Below, piece after piece: positions 1 through 8,899 of a DNA stretch of 63,168 nucleotides. Made by a program: the position numbers and the translations under genes. Under the pieces are notes generated by a model. That model worked only from the letters and a program-made list of their open reading frames with translations. It made no database searches and was not told the origin of the DNA. Each line of letters begins with the position of its first letter. Positions within the stretch are counted from its first letter, which is position 1. This DNA is from Gemmatimonadales bacterium (GTDB lineage Bacteria; Gemmatimonadota; Gemmatimonadetes; Palauibacterales; Palauibacteraceae): assembly GCA_009838765.1 (NCBI GenBank), contig VXQX01000082.1:14115-77282 (forward strand), written 5' to 3'.

Positions 1-111
1 TGTTCGGTGGGTTGTGCTCCGTTTCTGCTGCTCTGTTGTTTTTAACTCTTTTTTTTTTGGGGGGGGGTGGGGGGGGGCGCCCCCCCCCCCCCGCTCCGCC
101 CCCCCCCCCCG
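1..111. other. Low-complexity contig end, probable assembly artefact
   Basis: Runs of T, G and C dominate positions 50-110 and interrupt a folK reading frame just where its conserved sequence should continue upstream. Nothing before about position 112 resembles folK, although the enzyme family needs roughly 80 more N-terminal residues. This looks like poor sequence at a contig edge rather than biology. Confidence 0.7.
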
Positions 112-342
112 CTCGATCTCGATATCCTCCTCTACGCCAGCGAGGTTGTGGCGACTCCGCGTCTCACGATTCCGCACGCATCGTTGCCTGAGCGGGCCTT
201 CGTGCTCGTGCCGTTGGCGGAGATCGCGGGAGGGTGGGAACATCCCGGACTCGGCCGTTCCATCGGCGACCTGGCCGCCGATATTGACCCGACCGGCGTT
301 CGGGTCACGAACTTGCCGTTCATGGGGGTCCATGAGCGTTAG
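67..342 (+). CDS. folK: HPPK (6-hydroxymethyl-dihydropterin pyrophosphokinase), 3' fragment
   Basis: C-terminal part of 2-amino-4-hydroxy-6-hydroxymethyldihydropteridine diphosphokinase, which transfers pyrophosphate from ATP in cytoplasmic folate synthesis. From position 112 the frame reads LDLDILLY, then TPRLTIPH and ERAFVLVPLAEIA, the diagnostic HPPK C-terminal blocks that follow the usual GPRTLDLDLL motif. The N-terminal half is missing because the preceding bases are corrupted homopolymers, so the open frame upstream of about 112 is not real coding sequence. The stop overlaps the aroB start by 11 bp, suggesting translational coupling. The family assignment is firm; the 5' boundary cannot be set. 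Confidence 0.8.
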   Translation: MGGGAPPPPLRPPPPLDLDILLYASEVVATPRLTIPHASLPERAFVLVPLAEIAGGWEHPGLGRSIGDLAADIDPTGVRVTNLPFMGVHER

Positions 343-1456
343 AACGCTCGAAGTCGGGACCGGTGGCGGCGGCTATCCGATCCGGATCGCCCCGGGCCTC
401 CTCGCCGATGTCGGCACGCTCTGCCGAAGCCAGGCACCTGCACACCGATACGCGGTGATCGCCGATTCCCAGGTGGCGCGACTCTATGGACCGGGTGTCG
501 TGACCGGCTTCGACGATGCCGGCATTGACGCCACGTTGATCCCCTTTCCGGCCGGCGAATGGAACAAGAGCCGCGACCAGTGGGCGGCCGTGAGCGATCG
601 GATGCTGCGCGAGGGCTTCGGCCGGGATTCGGCTGTTGTAGCGCTGGGCGGCGGCGTGACGGGAGACTTGGCGGGGTTCGTGGCGGCAACGTACATGCGC
701 GGCATTCCCGTCATTCAGATTCCCACGACGCTTCTGGCCATGCTGGACAGTTCCGTCGGAGGGAAGACCGGCGTCGACACCGAGGCGGGCAAGAATCTGA
801 TCGGGGCTTTCCATCACCCCTCGGCCGTGCTCATCGATCCGGCCGTACTGGAGACGCTGCCGCGGCACCAGCGCTGTGCCGGCCTGGCGGAGGCCGTCAA
901 GACGGCGGCGATTCTCGACCTGGAACTCTGGGACTGGATGGTGGCGGGGGCTTCGGCGCTGTCGAACGGCGACTCGGAGGCATCTTCGGAGCTCATCGAG
1001 CGCGTGGTGCGGCACAAGGCCGCGGTGGTCGGCGATGACCCGCTGGAGCGCGACCGTCGCGAGATTCTGAATTTCGGACATACCGTCGGCCATGCGCTGG
1101 AGGCTCTCGAAGGCTACAAGCTCCTCCATGGCGAGGCCGTCGCCGCGGGCATGCGCGTCGAATCGCGTCTGGGAGAACTGCTCGGGGTCACCGAGCGCGG
1201 AACATCGGAACGGCTCGCCGTGCTGCTGGAAGCGTGCGGGCTTGGCGGCGACTGGGAGGCCGACCGCGAGCCAACCGAGATTCGGGACGCGATGTCGAAG
1301 GACAAGAAGGCACGTCTGGACCGGATCCGATGCGTGTTCCTGTCGCGGATCGGCGAAGTAGCGACCGACGCGGATGGACGGCACAGTTTCGGTCTCGGCG
1401 ACGAAGACCTCGGACAACTCCTCGCGACGGCTTTACGTTCGGCCCCGGGGGTTTGA
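332..1456 (+). CDS. aroB: 3-dehydroquinate synthase
   Basis: Converts DAHP to 3-dehydroquinate, step two of the shikimate pathway, using NAD and a divalent metal in the cytoplasm. Visible family blocks are GGGVTGDLAGFVAATYMRG, PTTLLAMLDSSVGGKTG, the metal-site region around NLIGAFHHP, and ILNFGHTVGHALE. Length is 374 residues, normal for bacterial AroB. The ATG at 332 is preferred because it starts just before the conserved N-terminal strand (SVRTLEV). The frame stays open further upstream only through the corrupted contig end. It overlaps folK, and the next gene starts 10 bp after its stop. Confidence 0.95.
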   Translation: MSVRTLEVGTGGGGYPIRIAPGLLADVGTLCRSQAPAHRYAVIADSQVARLYGPGVVTGFDDAGIDATLIPFPAGEWNKSRDQWAAVSDRMLREGFGRDSAVVALGGGVTGDLAGFVAATYMRGIPVIQIPTTLLAMLDSSVGGKTGVDTEAGKNLIGAFHHPSAVLIDPAVLETLPRHQRCAGLAEAVKTAAILDLELWDWMVAGASALSNGDSEASSELIERVVRHKAAVVGDDPLERDRREILNFGHTVGHALEALEGYKLLHGEAVAAGMRVESRLGELLGVTERGTSERLAVLLEACGLGGDWEADREPTEIRDAMSKDKKARLDRIRCVFLSRIGEVATDADGRHSFGLGDEDLGQLLATALRSAPGV

Positions 1457-1466
1457 GATTGTCGAA

Positions 1467-3134
1467 GTGATCCCGGCCGAACCGTTACCGACCTCCACGC
1501 TCAGCGTCGCCGATCTCTTCGCTCGACATGCGGAGTTGAACCCGCATGCGCCCTGCATTTGGGCGGAGGGCGGGTCGTGGAGCTATTCCCGTGTCGCCGC
1601 GCAGGCCGGCGCCCTGGCGGTGGGGCTTCACAACCTGGGGGTCGAGCCCGGGGACCGCGTCATCGTCCAGTTGCCCAACTGGCCCGAATTCGTGGTCTCC
1701 ACCCTTGCGGTCGCGGAAGCGGGAGCCGTCCTCGTGCCCGTGGGTCCGAACTGTTCGGCGCGCGAACTGCGCTTCACGCTCCGGAACTCCGAGGCGGCCG
1801 TCGCGATCACGGCGGAGACCTGGAATGGTGTGGACTATCTTCAGCGTTTCGAGAACCTCCTCACCCGGCTGCCGGACCTCCAGTACGTGGTGACCGTAGG
1901 CGACGAAGATCTCTGGTACGACGACCGCATCTTCCAGTTCGAAGACCTCATCGCGAGTGGCCGGGGCCGGGAAATCCCGCCGACGGAGGTGGACCCGCGC
2001 CGGGATCCGTGCGCCATTCTCTATACGCCCGGGACCACGGGAGCCCCGAAGGGGGTCGTCCTCACGCACGACAACCTGGCGCGGACCGCTCTCGCGACCG
2101 CCGCCCGGCTGGCGTTGGACGCCCACGATCGAACGCTTTGTGTCGTCCCGCTGCCGAACATCTTCGGGCTCACGGCGCTGCTCACGACGCTCGGCACGGG
2201 GGGAGCGCTGGTGCTGCAGGAGACCTTCGACGCGACTGGCGCGCTCGCGCTCGCGCGGGAGCACGAGGCCACCGTCGTTCACGGCGTTCCGACCATGTTC
2301 GTGATGCTGCTGCGGGCGCTGGAACAGGGCCGGGCCCGGCCCGACTCGCTGCGCACCGGGGTCATCGCCGGCGCACCGGTCGGCGACGACCTCGTGCGCG
2401 ACCTCCGCCGTCGCCTGATCCCTGATCTCGAGAGCGCATACGGTCTCACCGAGACCTCCCCTACGGTGTCGATCACAACCCGGTCGGATCCCGAGTCGAA
2501 GCGGGCCCACACGGTGGGTCGGCCGCTCGAGGGGGTCGAGGTCAGGGTGCTTGACGAAGCCGGCGGAGAGCTGCCCAACGAGTCCGTGGGCGAACTCGCC
2601 GTGCGCGGGTTCAATGTGATGCACGGGTACTTCCGTCAGCCCGGCCAGACCCGAAAGACCATGACGGAAGATGGCTTCCTGAAGACCGGCGACCTTGCGA
2701 TGGTGGACCCCGAGGGTTACCTGCATATCGTCGGTCGCTTGAGCGACGTGATTCTTCGCGGGGGTAACAGCGTTCACCCCGCAGAAATCGAAGCACAACT
2801 CCGGTCCCACCCCGCGGTGGAAGAAGCGGTGGTTCTCGGGATCCCCAACGACGTGCTGGGCGAACTCATATGCGCCTGCGTGATCACCGCCGAGGGGGCC
2901 CTGATCACGGCCGACGAAATCCGCGATTTCTGCCACGAATCTCTGGCAGAGCACAGAGTACCGGATCTCATTCACTTTCTGGATGAGCTTCCGGAGGCCT
3001 CCAGCGCACAAGCGCGCCGCGTGAGCTTGGCCCGCATGGTACGCGCCGAGGCCGACCGAACCAGATCGCCGCGGCGGTCGCCGGGCAAAGGGGCCCGCGA
3101 CCGGACCGGCGAGAACGCGAACGGCGGTCCGTAG
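1467..3134 (+). CDS. AMP-dependent acyl-CoA synthetase-like protein lacking the A10 lysine
   Basis: A 555-residue ANL-superfamily protein; members adenylate a carboxylate with ATP and usually transfer it to CoA. Visible motifs are the P-loop YTPGTTGAPKGVVLTH, the A5 motif YGLTETSP, KTGDLAMVDPEGYLHIVGR and the hinge block RLSDVILRGGNSVHPAEIE. The C-terminal A10 motif, usually PxTxSGKxxR with the catalytic lysine, reads PEASSAQARR, so Gly-Lys is replaced by Ala-Gln. This predicts weak or absent adenylation, or a pseudoenzyme. A GTG start at 1467 is chosen because it lies just after aroB; an in-frame ATG at 1374 would overlap aroB by 83 bp. The C-terminal tail is Arg/Gly/Pro-rich. The substrate cannot be told. 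Confidence 0.85.
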   Translation: MIPAEPLPTSTLSVADLFARHAELNPHAPCIWAEGGSWSYSRVAAQAGALAVGLHNLGVEPGDRVIVQLPNWPEFVVSTLAVAEAGAVLVPVGPNCSARELRFTLRNSEAAVAITAETWNGVDYLQRFENLLTRLPDLQYVVTVGDEDLWYDDRIFQFEDLIASGRGREIPPTEVDPRRDPCAILYTPGTTGAPKGVVLTHDNLARTALATAARLALDAHDRTLCVVPLPNIFGLTALLTTLGTGGALVLQETFDATGALALAREHEATVVHGVPTMFVMLLRALEQGRARPDSLRTGVIAGAPVGDDLVRDLRRRLIPDLESAYGLTETSPTVSITTRSDPESKRAHTVGRPLEGVEVRVLDEAGGELPNESVGELAVRGFNVMHGYFRQPGQTRKTMTEDGFLKTGDLAMVDPEGYLHIVGRLSDVILRGGNSVHPAEIEAQLRSHPAVEEAVVLGIPNDVLGELICACVITAEGALITADEIRDFCHESLAEHRVPDLIHFLDELPEASSAQARRVSLARMVRAEADRTRSPRRSPGKGARDRTGENANGGP

Positions 3135-3135
3135 A

Positions 3136-3179
3136 CCCCTCTCACCATCCCCCCCGCCACCGGGGGCGAGGTAGAGGGG
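3136..3179 (+). terminator. Hairpin after the AMP-ligase gene
   Basis: CCCCTCT at 3136-3142 pairs with AGAGGGG at 3173-3179, and an inner run of C pairs with GGGGG before 3167. There is no T-tract, so it may be an mRNA 3'-end stabiliser or a weak or Rho-assisted terminator rather than a classic intrinsic one. Confidence 0.4.
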
Positions 3180-3220
3180 CCTCACCGGGCCGTTCGCGGC
3201 AACGAACGGAACAAGAGGAC

Positions 3221-5455
3221 ATGAACGACATGTACACCCGGGCGCCTCACCGGCGTCCTTCCGCCGATATGGCAGACGCCGCGGCGCTTCTCATCGATTT
3301 CGACAACGTGACCATGGGGATCCGGTCCAACCTGGGACAGGAACTCCAAAACCTCCTCGATTCGGACATCATCCGCGGCAAGGTGGCCGTCCAGCGGGCG
3401 TACGCGGACTGGCGACGCTATCCGCAGTACATCGTGCCGCTCTCCGAGGCCTCCGTCGATCTCATCTTCGCGCCCGCCTACGGGTCGTCGAAGAAGAACG
3501 CCACCGATATCCGGCTCGCGATCGACGCGCTCGAACTGGTGTTCATACGCCCGGAGATCGGGACCTTCATCCTCCTCTCGGGGGATTCCGACTTCTCGAG
3601 CCTCGTACTGAAGCTGAAGGAGTACGGGAAGTATGTGATCGGCGTGGGGCTCCAGGAATCCACTTCGGACATCCTCGTTCAGAACTGCGACGAGTACTAC
3701 AGCTACAACCGACTATCCGGGCTCCGGTCGGCAGACGAAATTCAGACGGAGAAGCACGATCCGTGGGAGCTGACGAGCAGGGCCGTCGCGCGCATGGCGG
3801 AGCGCGGCGATGTTATGCGGTCGGATCGTCTGAAGCAGGTGATGCTGGAGATGGATCCGGGCTTTGACGAGAAGACGGCCGGTTTCTCCCGGTTCAATCG
3901 ATTTCTGAGTGAAGCGGCCAAGCGCGATCGGATCGTGCTGCGGAAGCGCGAGAACGGCCAGTACGACGTCGGTCTGCCGTCCGGTGCCGCATCGGTGTCG
4001 GCGAGCGGCGACGCGGTGTCCGCCAGGGGGGAGACCTCGACGGCCAGGAGCGGCGGTCGGCGCGGCCGTGGCGGAGGCTCGGGCCGTGGCCGTGGCCGCG
4101 CCTCCGCGCCGAAGACCTCGGAAGGGCGCGCACCCGCCAAGACCGATAGACCACCGGCGAAGAGGACCGCGAAGACGACGGACTCTTCGGCGGCCGCCCT
4201 CGACGGTGCCTACGAAGCGCTGAAGCGCGCGGTGGCCGAGCTCTCGCGGGACGGAGCCCCGGTCCGCGATTCCATGGCCAAGCGCAAGCTGCTGCAGTAC
4301 GACGACGCCTTCGATGAGGGCAGCTTCGGCTTCAGCAAGTTCAGCCTGTTCCTGCGGGCGGCGCACGACGCCGACATCGTGCGGATGTCGCGGCATGACG
4401 ACGGCAATCACTATCTGACCGTCGGGGACGCGCCGGCCACGTCCGCGCGCAAGGTGGTGTCGGCACCAGCCGCAAGCCCGGACGACGCGGGAGGACGGTC
4501 CCCCCTTTCCGCTGCGGCCAGGGCCGCGCGCAAGACGATCGGCCGCTTCCGGCGAGGGCCGGCGGCCCGCAGCGAGGAGGCGCCGTCAGGCAAGCCGGCA
4601 GCCCCGAGCAAGCCCGACGCCCGCAGGGAGCCGGAGCGGCCGAGCAAACCGGCGCCCCGAAGTAAGCCGGCGCCCCGGCGCGCGCCAACGTCTCCGGCGG
4701 CCAAGGCGGAAGCGCCGAGCCAGCAAAAAACGCCGGATCGGGAGCGAAAGGCGGGGAAGGGCCGATCCGGAGGCGCCGGGAAGGCCCGGTCCGGCGTCCG
4801 CGAGGCGAAGACGCCGACGAAAGGCCAGACCGACCCGGATCGGCCCGCCGGGCGGGGCGACCGGGCTGCCGGACGTCGCGGACAGCCGAAGGCGCGGGAA
4901 CAGCGGGCCTCGCGGCCGAGTCGCGAGAAGGAGACACCGACGAGAGAGCCCGCGGCGTCCGCGCCGAAGCCCGAGCCGGAGGCGCGGGACAGCCGGCCGT
5001 CCGCCCGGGAGAAGGCGCCTGCCCGGCGAACGCTGGGGCGTTATCGGTCCGGGTCCCGCGGGCGGGCGGGCGCGGCGGGTGCGGCGAAGAAGGAGGGTGC
5101 GCCTCGCATCGGTCCGGTGGCCGAGGCGGAGCCTGCCACGGAGGAGACGGGGGCGGACGCGAAGCGCGCGGACAGCTCGGCGCGCGACAGGGGGGCGGCC
5201 CGCGAGGTCGGAGGGGCCGGCAAGTCGGCCCCCGGAAGCGCGAAGCCGGCCGCCACGCCCGGCGGGGGACCCATCGGACACATGGTCCGCAACTATGCGG
5301 GTGTCGGGAAGCGGACCGCGGAGGTGCTCGTCGACCATTTCGGCGACCGCGTGTTCGAGGTCATCGACTCCGAGCCGGCGCGCCTGACCGAAGTCCTCTC
5401 GGAAGGTCGGGCGAGAGTGGTCCGCGAGGCTCGGCGCGCAGAGCTGGAAAGCTGA
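3221..5455 (+). CDS. NYN-domain RNase-like protein with two OST-HTH domains and a C-terminal HhH
   Basis: A 744-residue protein of unusual architecture. Residues about 17-170 form a NYN/LabA-type PIN-fold domain: LLIDFDNV carries the first acidic residue, and LSGDSDFSSLV carries the second acidic patch. NYN domains are metal-dependent ribonucleases. Residues about 185-250 and 325-400 look like two OST-HTH (LOTUS) winged-helix domains, each with an FSRFNRFL or FSKFSLFL core. Residues about 410-680 are a long, basic, Lys/Arg/Pro/Ala-rich disordered segment. The last 60 residues resemble helix-hairpin-helix (YAGVGKRTAEVLVDHFG). An RNA- or nucleic-acid-directed nuclease is inferred; the target is unknown. 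The ATG at 3221 follows AGAGGAC. ATGs at 3230 and 3269 are alternatives. Confidence 0.85.
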   Translation: MNDMYTRAPHRRPSADMADAAALLIDFDNVTMGIRSNLGQELQNLLDSDIIRGKVAVQRAYADWRRYPQYIVPLSEASVDLIFAPAYGSSKKNATDIRLAIDALELVFIRPEIGTFILLSGDSDFSSLVLKLKEYGKYVIGVGLQESTSDILVQNCDEYYSYNRLSGLRSADEIQTEKHDPWELTSRAVARMAERGDVMRSDRLKQVMLEMDPGFDEKTAGFSRFNRFLSEAAKRDRIVLRKRENGQYDVGLPSGAASVSASGDAVSARGETSTARSGGRRGRGGGSGRGRGRASAPKTSEGRAPAKTDRPPAKRTAKTTDSSAAALDGAYEALKRAVAELSRDGAPVRDSMAKRKLLQYDDAFDEGSFGFSKFSLFLRAAHDADIVRMSRHDDGNHYLTVGDAPATSARKVVSAPAASPDDAGGRSPLSAAARAARKTIGRFRRGPAARSEEAPSGKPAAPSKPDARREPERPSKPAPRSKPAPRRAPTSPAAKAEAPSQQKTPDRERKAGKGRSGGAGKARSGVREAKTPTKGQTDPDRPAGRGDRAAGRRGQPKAREQRASRPSREKETPTREPAASAPKPEPEARDSRPSAREKAPARRTLGRYRSGSRGRAGAAGAAKKEGAPRIGPVAEAEPATEETGADAKRADSSARDRGAAREVGGAGKSAPGSAKPAATPGGGPIGHMVRNYAGVGKRTAEVLVDHFGDRVFEVIDSEPARLTEVLSEGRARVVREARRAELES

Positions 5456-6057
5456 ACGGCCCGGCCGGTTCGGATCCCCGATCCGGGCCGCTCGCCGTCG
5501 ACTTTTTTTCCCGCCCCGCCGTCGAGGTGGCCCGGGCGCTGCTGGGCTGCACGGTGAGTTCCGACTGCGCCGGCGAGCGGTCGGTCGGCCGCATTGTCGA
5601 GACGGAAGCCTACACCGGGCCCGAGGACGAAGCCTGCCACGCGGCCGAACGGATCGGCCGCACCGCGCGGAACGCGCCGCTGTTCGGACCTCCTGGCACC
5701 GCGTACATCCACCGCAACTACGGCATCCACTGGCTGCTGAACGTGGTCACGGGACCGGAGGGCTTCCCGGCCGGCGTTCTCCTGCGAGCGGTCGAGCCAA
5801 CCGAGGGTCTCGATGTGATGCGCCGCCGCAGGGGCCGCGCCGAGCTCACGAACGGCCCGGCCCGACTCGCCCAGGCGCTCGGGGTCGGCCCCGAAATGCA
5901 GCGGCACCGGCTCGATCATCCTCCACTCTCCCTCAATTGGGGAGAGCCCGTCCCGGAGGCGGCCGTCCGGGTGACGACGCGGATCGGGATCTCGCGCGCG
6001 GCGGATCGACCCCTCAGGTTCTACGATCGACGGAGCCGCTGGGTCTCGAAGCGCTGA
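5452..6057 (+). CDS. Alkyladenine/3-methyladenine DNA glycosylase (AAG/MPG family)
   Basis: Removes alkylated purines in base-excision repair. The family N-terminal block LAVDFFSRPAVEVARALLGC is present, as are RIVETEAYTGPEDEACHA with the catalytic Glu, the NxPLFGPPGTAYIHRNYGIH region and TNGPARLAQALGV. Translated to about 201 residues it is a normal bacterial AAG. The conserved N-terminus lies upstream of the first standard start codon (GTG 5527), and no ATG, GTG or TTG occurs in frame before it in this interval. The best candidate is a CTG at 5452 overlapping the upstream TGA (CTGA), implying coupled translation; a small sequencing error is the alternative. The function is firm; the start is tentative. 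Confidence 0.85.
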   Translation: MNGPAGSDPRSGPLAVDFFSRPAVEVARALLGCTVSSDCAGERSVGRIVETEAYTGPEDEACHAAERIGRTARNAPLFGPPGTAYIHRNYGIHWLLNVVTGPEGFPAGVLLRAVEPTEGLDVMRRRRGRAELTNGPARLAQALGVGPEMQRHRLDHPPLSLNWGEPVPEAAVRVTTRIGISRAADRPLRFYDRRSRWVSKR

Positions 6058-6095
6058 ATCGCCGCCGCCGGCTGCTACACCCCGGGAGGACGTGA

Positions 6096-7532
6096 ATGGC
6101 CGAAATCGCCCTGCAGGAAGTCGGTACGTACGGCTTCGCCTCGCTTCTTCCCCCCCTGCTGGCCATTGGGCTCGCGATCTACACCCGCCAGGTCTTCCTC
6201 TCCCTGGCGGCCGGCATCTGGCTCGGACACACGATTCTCTCCGGCTGGAACCCGGCCGCGGGCGCCGCGGGCGCGATCGATGGCGCGATCGGCGTGTTGG
6301 GCGACGCGGGCAACGCGCGAGTGATCGTCTTCACCTTCCTCATCGGCGCCCTCATCGCCACGGTCGAGGCGAATGGCGGAATGCGGGGCTTCGTGCGGTG
6401 GGTCGAGGAGGCCCGGTGGGTGACGAACGCCCGGCGCGCGCAGATCATGGCCTGGCTGATCGGCATCGTCGTCTTCATTGAATCGAATCTCACGATCCTC
6501 GTCGCGGGCTCCGTGTCGCGACCACTCTTCGACCGTTTCCGAATCTCGCGGGAGAAGCTTGCCTACATCGTCGACTCGACCTCGGCGCCCGTCTGCATCC
6601 TGATCCCGTTCAACGCTTGGGGCGCGCTAGTTCTGGGGATTCTGACCGAGCAGGGAGTGGGCAACCCGCTCGGCGTCTTTCTCGTCGCGATTCCGCTAAA
6701 CCTTTACGCCGTCGCGGCCCTTGTCCTCGCGGGCCTGACCGCCTTTCGGGGCTGGAACTGGGGCCCGATGGTGAAGGCCGAGGCGCGCACGCGGGACGGG
6801 CGTCTCCACTGGGACCACGCCGTGGCGCTCGCGGACCCGGACGAGATCGCGCCACCGCCGGCGGAGGGCGTCGCGCTGAAGCCTCGCAACATGCTGATCC
6901 CGATCGCGGCCATGGTCGTCTCCATGCCCGTCTTCATGTGGGTCACCGGCGGCGGGACCATTGCCGAAGGCTCCGGCACGACGAGCGTGCTGTGGGCGGT
7001 GCTCGCAGGGCTGGCGCTCGCCTGGCTCCTCGCGCTGGGCCAGCGTTCCCTCGACATTGAGGCGCTGAGCCGCGTCGGCCTCAAGGGGGCGGGCGCCCTG
7101 ACCGGAATGGCGGTCGTGCTCTGGCTCGCGCTGTCGCTGGGCGACGTGACGAGGTCGCTGGGGACGGGCCTCTACGCGGCGGGCGTCGTCGGAGACACGT
7201 TCCCGCTCATGGTTCTGCTGCCGCTGGTGTTCATCGTCACGGGCGGGATCGCATTCGCCACCGGGAGCAGCTGGGGCACCTTCGCAATCATGCTCGCGGT
7301 GGCCATACCGCTGGCGAACGCCCTCGGCCTGCCGCCCGCGCCGTTCGTGGCCGCCGTGCTGTCGGGCGGCATCTTCGGCGATCACTGCAGCCCGATCAGC
7401 GACACGACGATCATCGCCTCCCTCGCGTCGGCTACCGATCACATCGAGCACGTCCGGACCCAGATTCCGTATGCCCTCGTCGCCGGGGGCATCGCGACCG
7501 CGGGCTTCGCCGTCGTCGGGGCGCTGATGTGA
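6096..7532 (+). CDS. nhaC: Na+/H+ antiporter, NhaC family
   Basis: A 478-residue polytopic inner-membrane protein with about 11-12 hydrophobic segments. It matches the NhaC-type antiporter fold, with VFTFLIGALIATVEANGG, FIESNLTILVAGSV, STSAPVCILIPFNAWG and a C-terminal GGIFGDHCSPISDTTIIAS block typical of the family. It probably exchanges Na+ for H+ in pH and sodium homeostasis. Some members instead exchange organic acids or amines, so the substrate is inferred. The ATG at 6096 follows a strong GGGAGGA Shine-Dalgarno sequence. The stop overlaps lysA by 4 bp. Confidence 0.9.
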   Translation: MAEIALQEVGTYGFASLLPPLLAIGLAIYTRQVFLSLAAGIWLGHTILSGWNPAAGAAGAIDGAIGVLGDAGNARVIVFTFLIGALIATVEANGGMRGFVRWVEEARWVTNARRAQIMAWLIGIVVFIESNLTILVAGSVSRPLFDRFRISREKLAYIVDSTSAPVCILIPFNAWGALVLGILTEQGVGNPLGVFLVAIPLNLYAVAALVLAGLTAFRGWNWGPMVKAEARTRDGRLHWDHAVALADPDEIAPPPAEGVALKPRNMLIPIAAMVVSMPVFMWVTGGGTIAEGSGTTSVLWAVLAGLALAWLLALGQRSLDIEALSRVGLKGAGALTGMAVVLWLALSLGDVTRSLGTGLYAAGVVGDTFPLMVLLPLVFIVTGGIAFATGSSWGTFAIMLAVAIPLANALGLPPAPFVAAVLSGGIFGDHCSPISDTTIIASLASATDHIEHVRTQIPYALVAGGIATAGFAVVGALM

Positions 7533-8899
7533 AGCGCGTCCTGCCCGCTTCATGGACGGAGGCCGGCGGGCGTGGGCGCGTGGGCGGGGTGGCCCTGACC
7601 GAAATCGCCGCCCGCTTCGGGACGCCGCTGATCGTCGTCGATGAAAGCCACCTGGAGGATCGCCTCGCCCGCTTTCGCGCCGCCTTCGGCGTGGACGCCG
7701 GACTGACATACGCCGGCAAGGCCTTCCTGTGCGGGGCCCTGGTGCGGCTCCTGGCCCGAGAGGGCTGGCTCGTGGATGTCGTCTCCGGCGGTGAGCTCGA
7801 ACTCGTGCGGCGGGCTGGATTCCCGATGCGCGACGTCATCCTGCACGGGAACGCGAAGTCGGCCGCCGAATTGAAACGGGCCATCGAGTACGGGGTGGGG
7901 CGGATCGTCATCGACCATCCGGACGAAGTCGATGATCTGCGGAAGGCGGCGACCGTGGCCGGATCGGACCATCGTCCCGACCTGCTCCTGCGGCTGAACG
8001 CGGACCTGACGCCGGAGACTCACGAGAAGGTGCGAACCGTGGGTCCGGGCACGCATTTCGGGATGGCGCCGCCTGTCGCGGCGTCCGTCGCGCGCCGGAT
8101 CGCGGGTGCGGGAGAGTGGCGCCTGGTCGGCGCCCACATCCACGCGGGCAGCCAGATTCGGGATCCCGCGCTCTTCTCGCGCATCGCGGAGGAGGCGGTG
8201 GGCTTCGTCGCGCCGCTACGGCTCTGCTTTCCCGAGACGGTTGACCTGGATCTCGGCGGGGGACTCGCGGCGCCGTACCGCGCCGGGGAAGACGTGCCCA
8301 CACTGCGGGAATACGCCAAGGCGCTGGAGGTGGGTCTGCGCCGGTCCGACGCGGAGGCGCGGCTGGGCTCCTACCGGCTCATCGTCGAACCGGGCCGGTC
8401 CGTGATCGCGAATGCGGGCCTGACGCTCTACACGATTCACGCCCGCAAGCGCCTCGATGGGGCTGCGGAGGCGCTGGCCGTGGACGGTGGCCTCTCGGAC
8501 AACCCGCGCCCGTCGCTGTACGGGGCAAGCTACGAGGTGCTCAACGCGTCGCGCCCGCGCGGCGAGGCGGGGCGGACGTTTCGCGTCGTGGGGAGGCACT
8601 GCGAGTCGGGCGACGTGATCGCGCCGGCGGCGATGCTGCCCGGCGACTCGGCCGTGGGCGACGTGCTCGCCATCCCGGGCACGGGCGCCTACGTGTTCGC
8701 GATGTCGAGCCGCTACAACGGAGTCGGACGCCCCGCCGTCGTGTTCGTGCGTGACGGGGTGGCGCGGAAGGTGGTTCGCCGCGAAACGGACGACGATCTC
8801 CTGGCGTGCGACCTTGCGCTCGGCGGCCCGGAGCCAGCCCGCGGCGCCCGTCCGGAGCCCGTCAGCGCTGCCGCAACACGACCGTCGCGAGCACGCTGA
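7529..8899 (+). CDS. lysA: Diaminopimelate decarboxylase
   Basis: PLP enzyme of the alanine-racemase-fold (fold III) decarboxylases. It converts meso-diaminopimelate to lysine. Visible motifs are the PLP lysine in LTYAGKAFLC, VDVVSGGELELVRRAG, ILHGNAKS, HIHAGSQI, the phosphate-binding EPGRSVIANAG and the substrate-site CESGDVIAP. Length is 456 residues; the first 20 residues are non-conserved. ATG 7529 forms an ATGTGA overlap with the nhaC stop, so the two are probably cotranscribed. The last 38 bp overlap the 3' end of the convergent M1 relic. Its presence argues for lysine synthesis by the DAP route. Confidence 0.95.
   Translation: MKRVLPASWTEAGGRGRVGGVALTEIAARFGTPLIVVDESHLEDRLARFRAAFGVDAGLTYAGKAFLCGALVRLLAREGWLVDVVSGGELELVRRAGFPMRDVILHGNAKSAAELKRAIEYGVGRIVIDHPDEVDDLRKAATVAGSDHRPDLLLRLNADLTPETHEKVRTVGPGTHFGMAPPVAASVARRIAGAGEWRLVGAHIHAGSQIRDPALFSRIAEEAVGFVAPLRLCFPETVDLDLGGGLAAPYRAGEDVPTLREYAKALEVGLRRSDAEARLGSYRLIVEPGRSVIANAGLTLYTIHARKRLDGAAEALAVDGGLSDNPRPSLYGASYEVLNASRPRGEAGRTFRVVGRHCESGDVIAPAAMLPGDSAVGDVLAIPGTGAYVFAMSSRYNGVGRPAVVFVRDGVARKVVRRETDDDLLACDLALGGPEPARGARPEPVSAAATRPSRAR

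Noticed and set aside
14-331. Upstream extension of aroB by 106 residues
   Set aside because: The extra residues come from the folK coding region in another frame and from the corrupted contig end.
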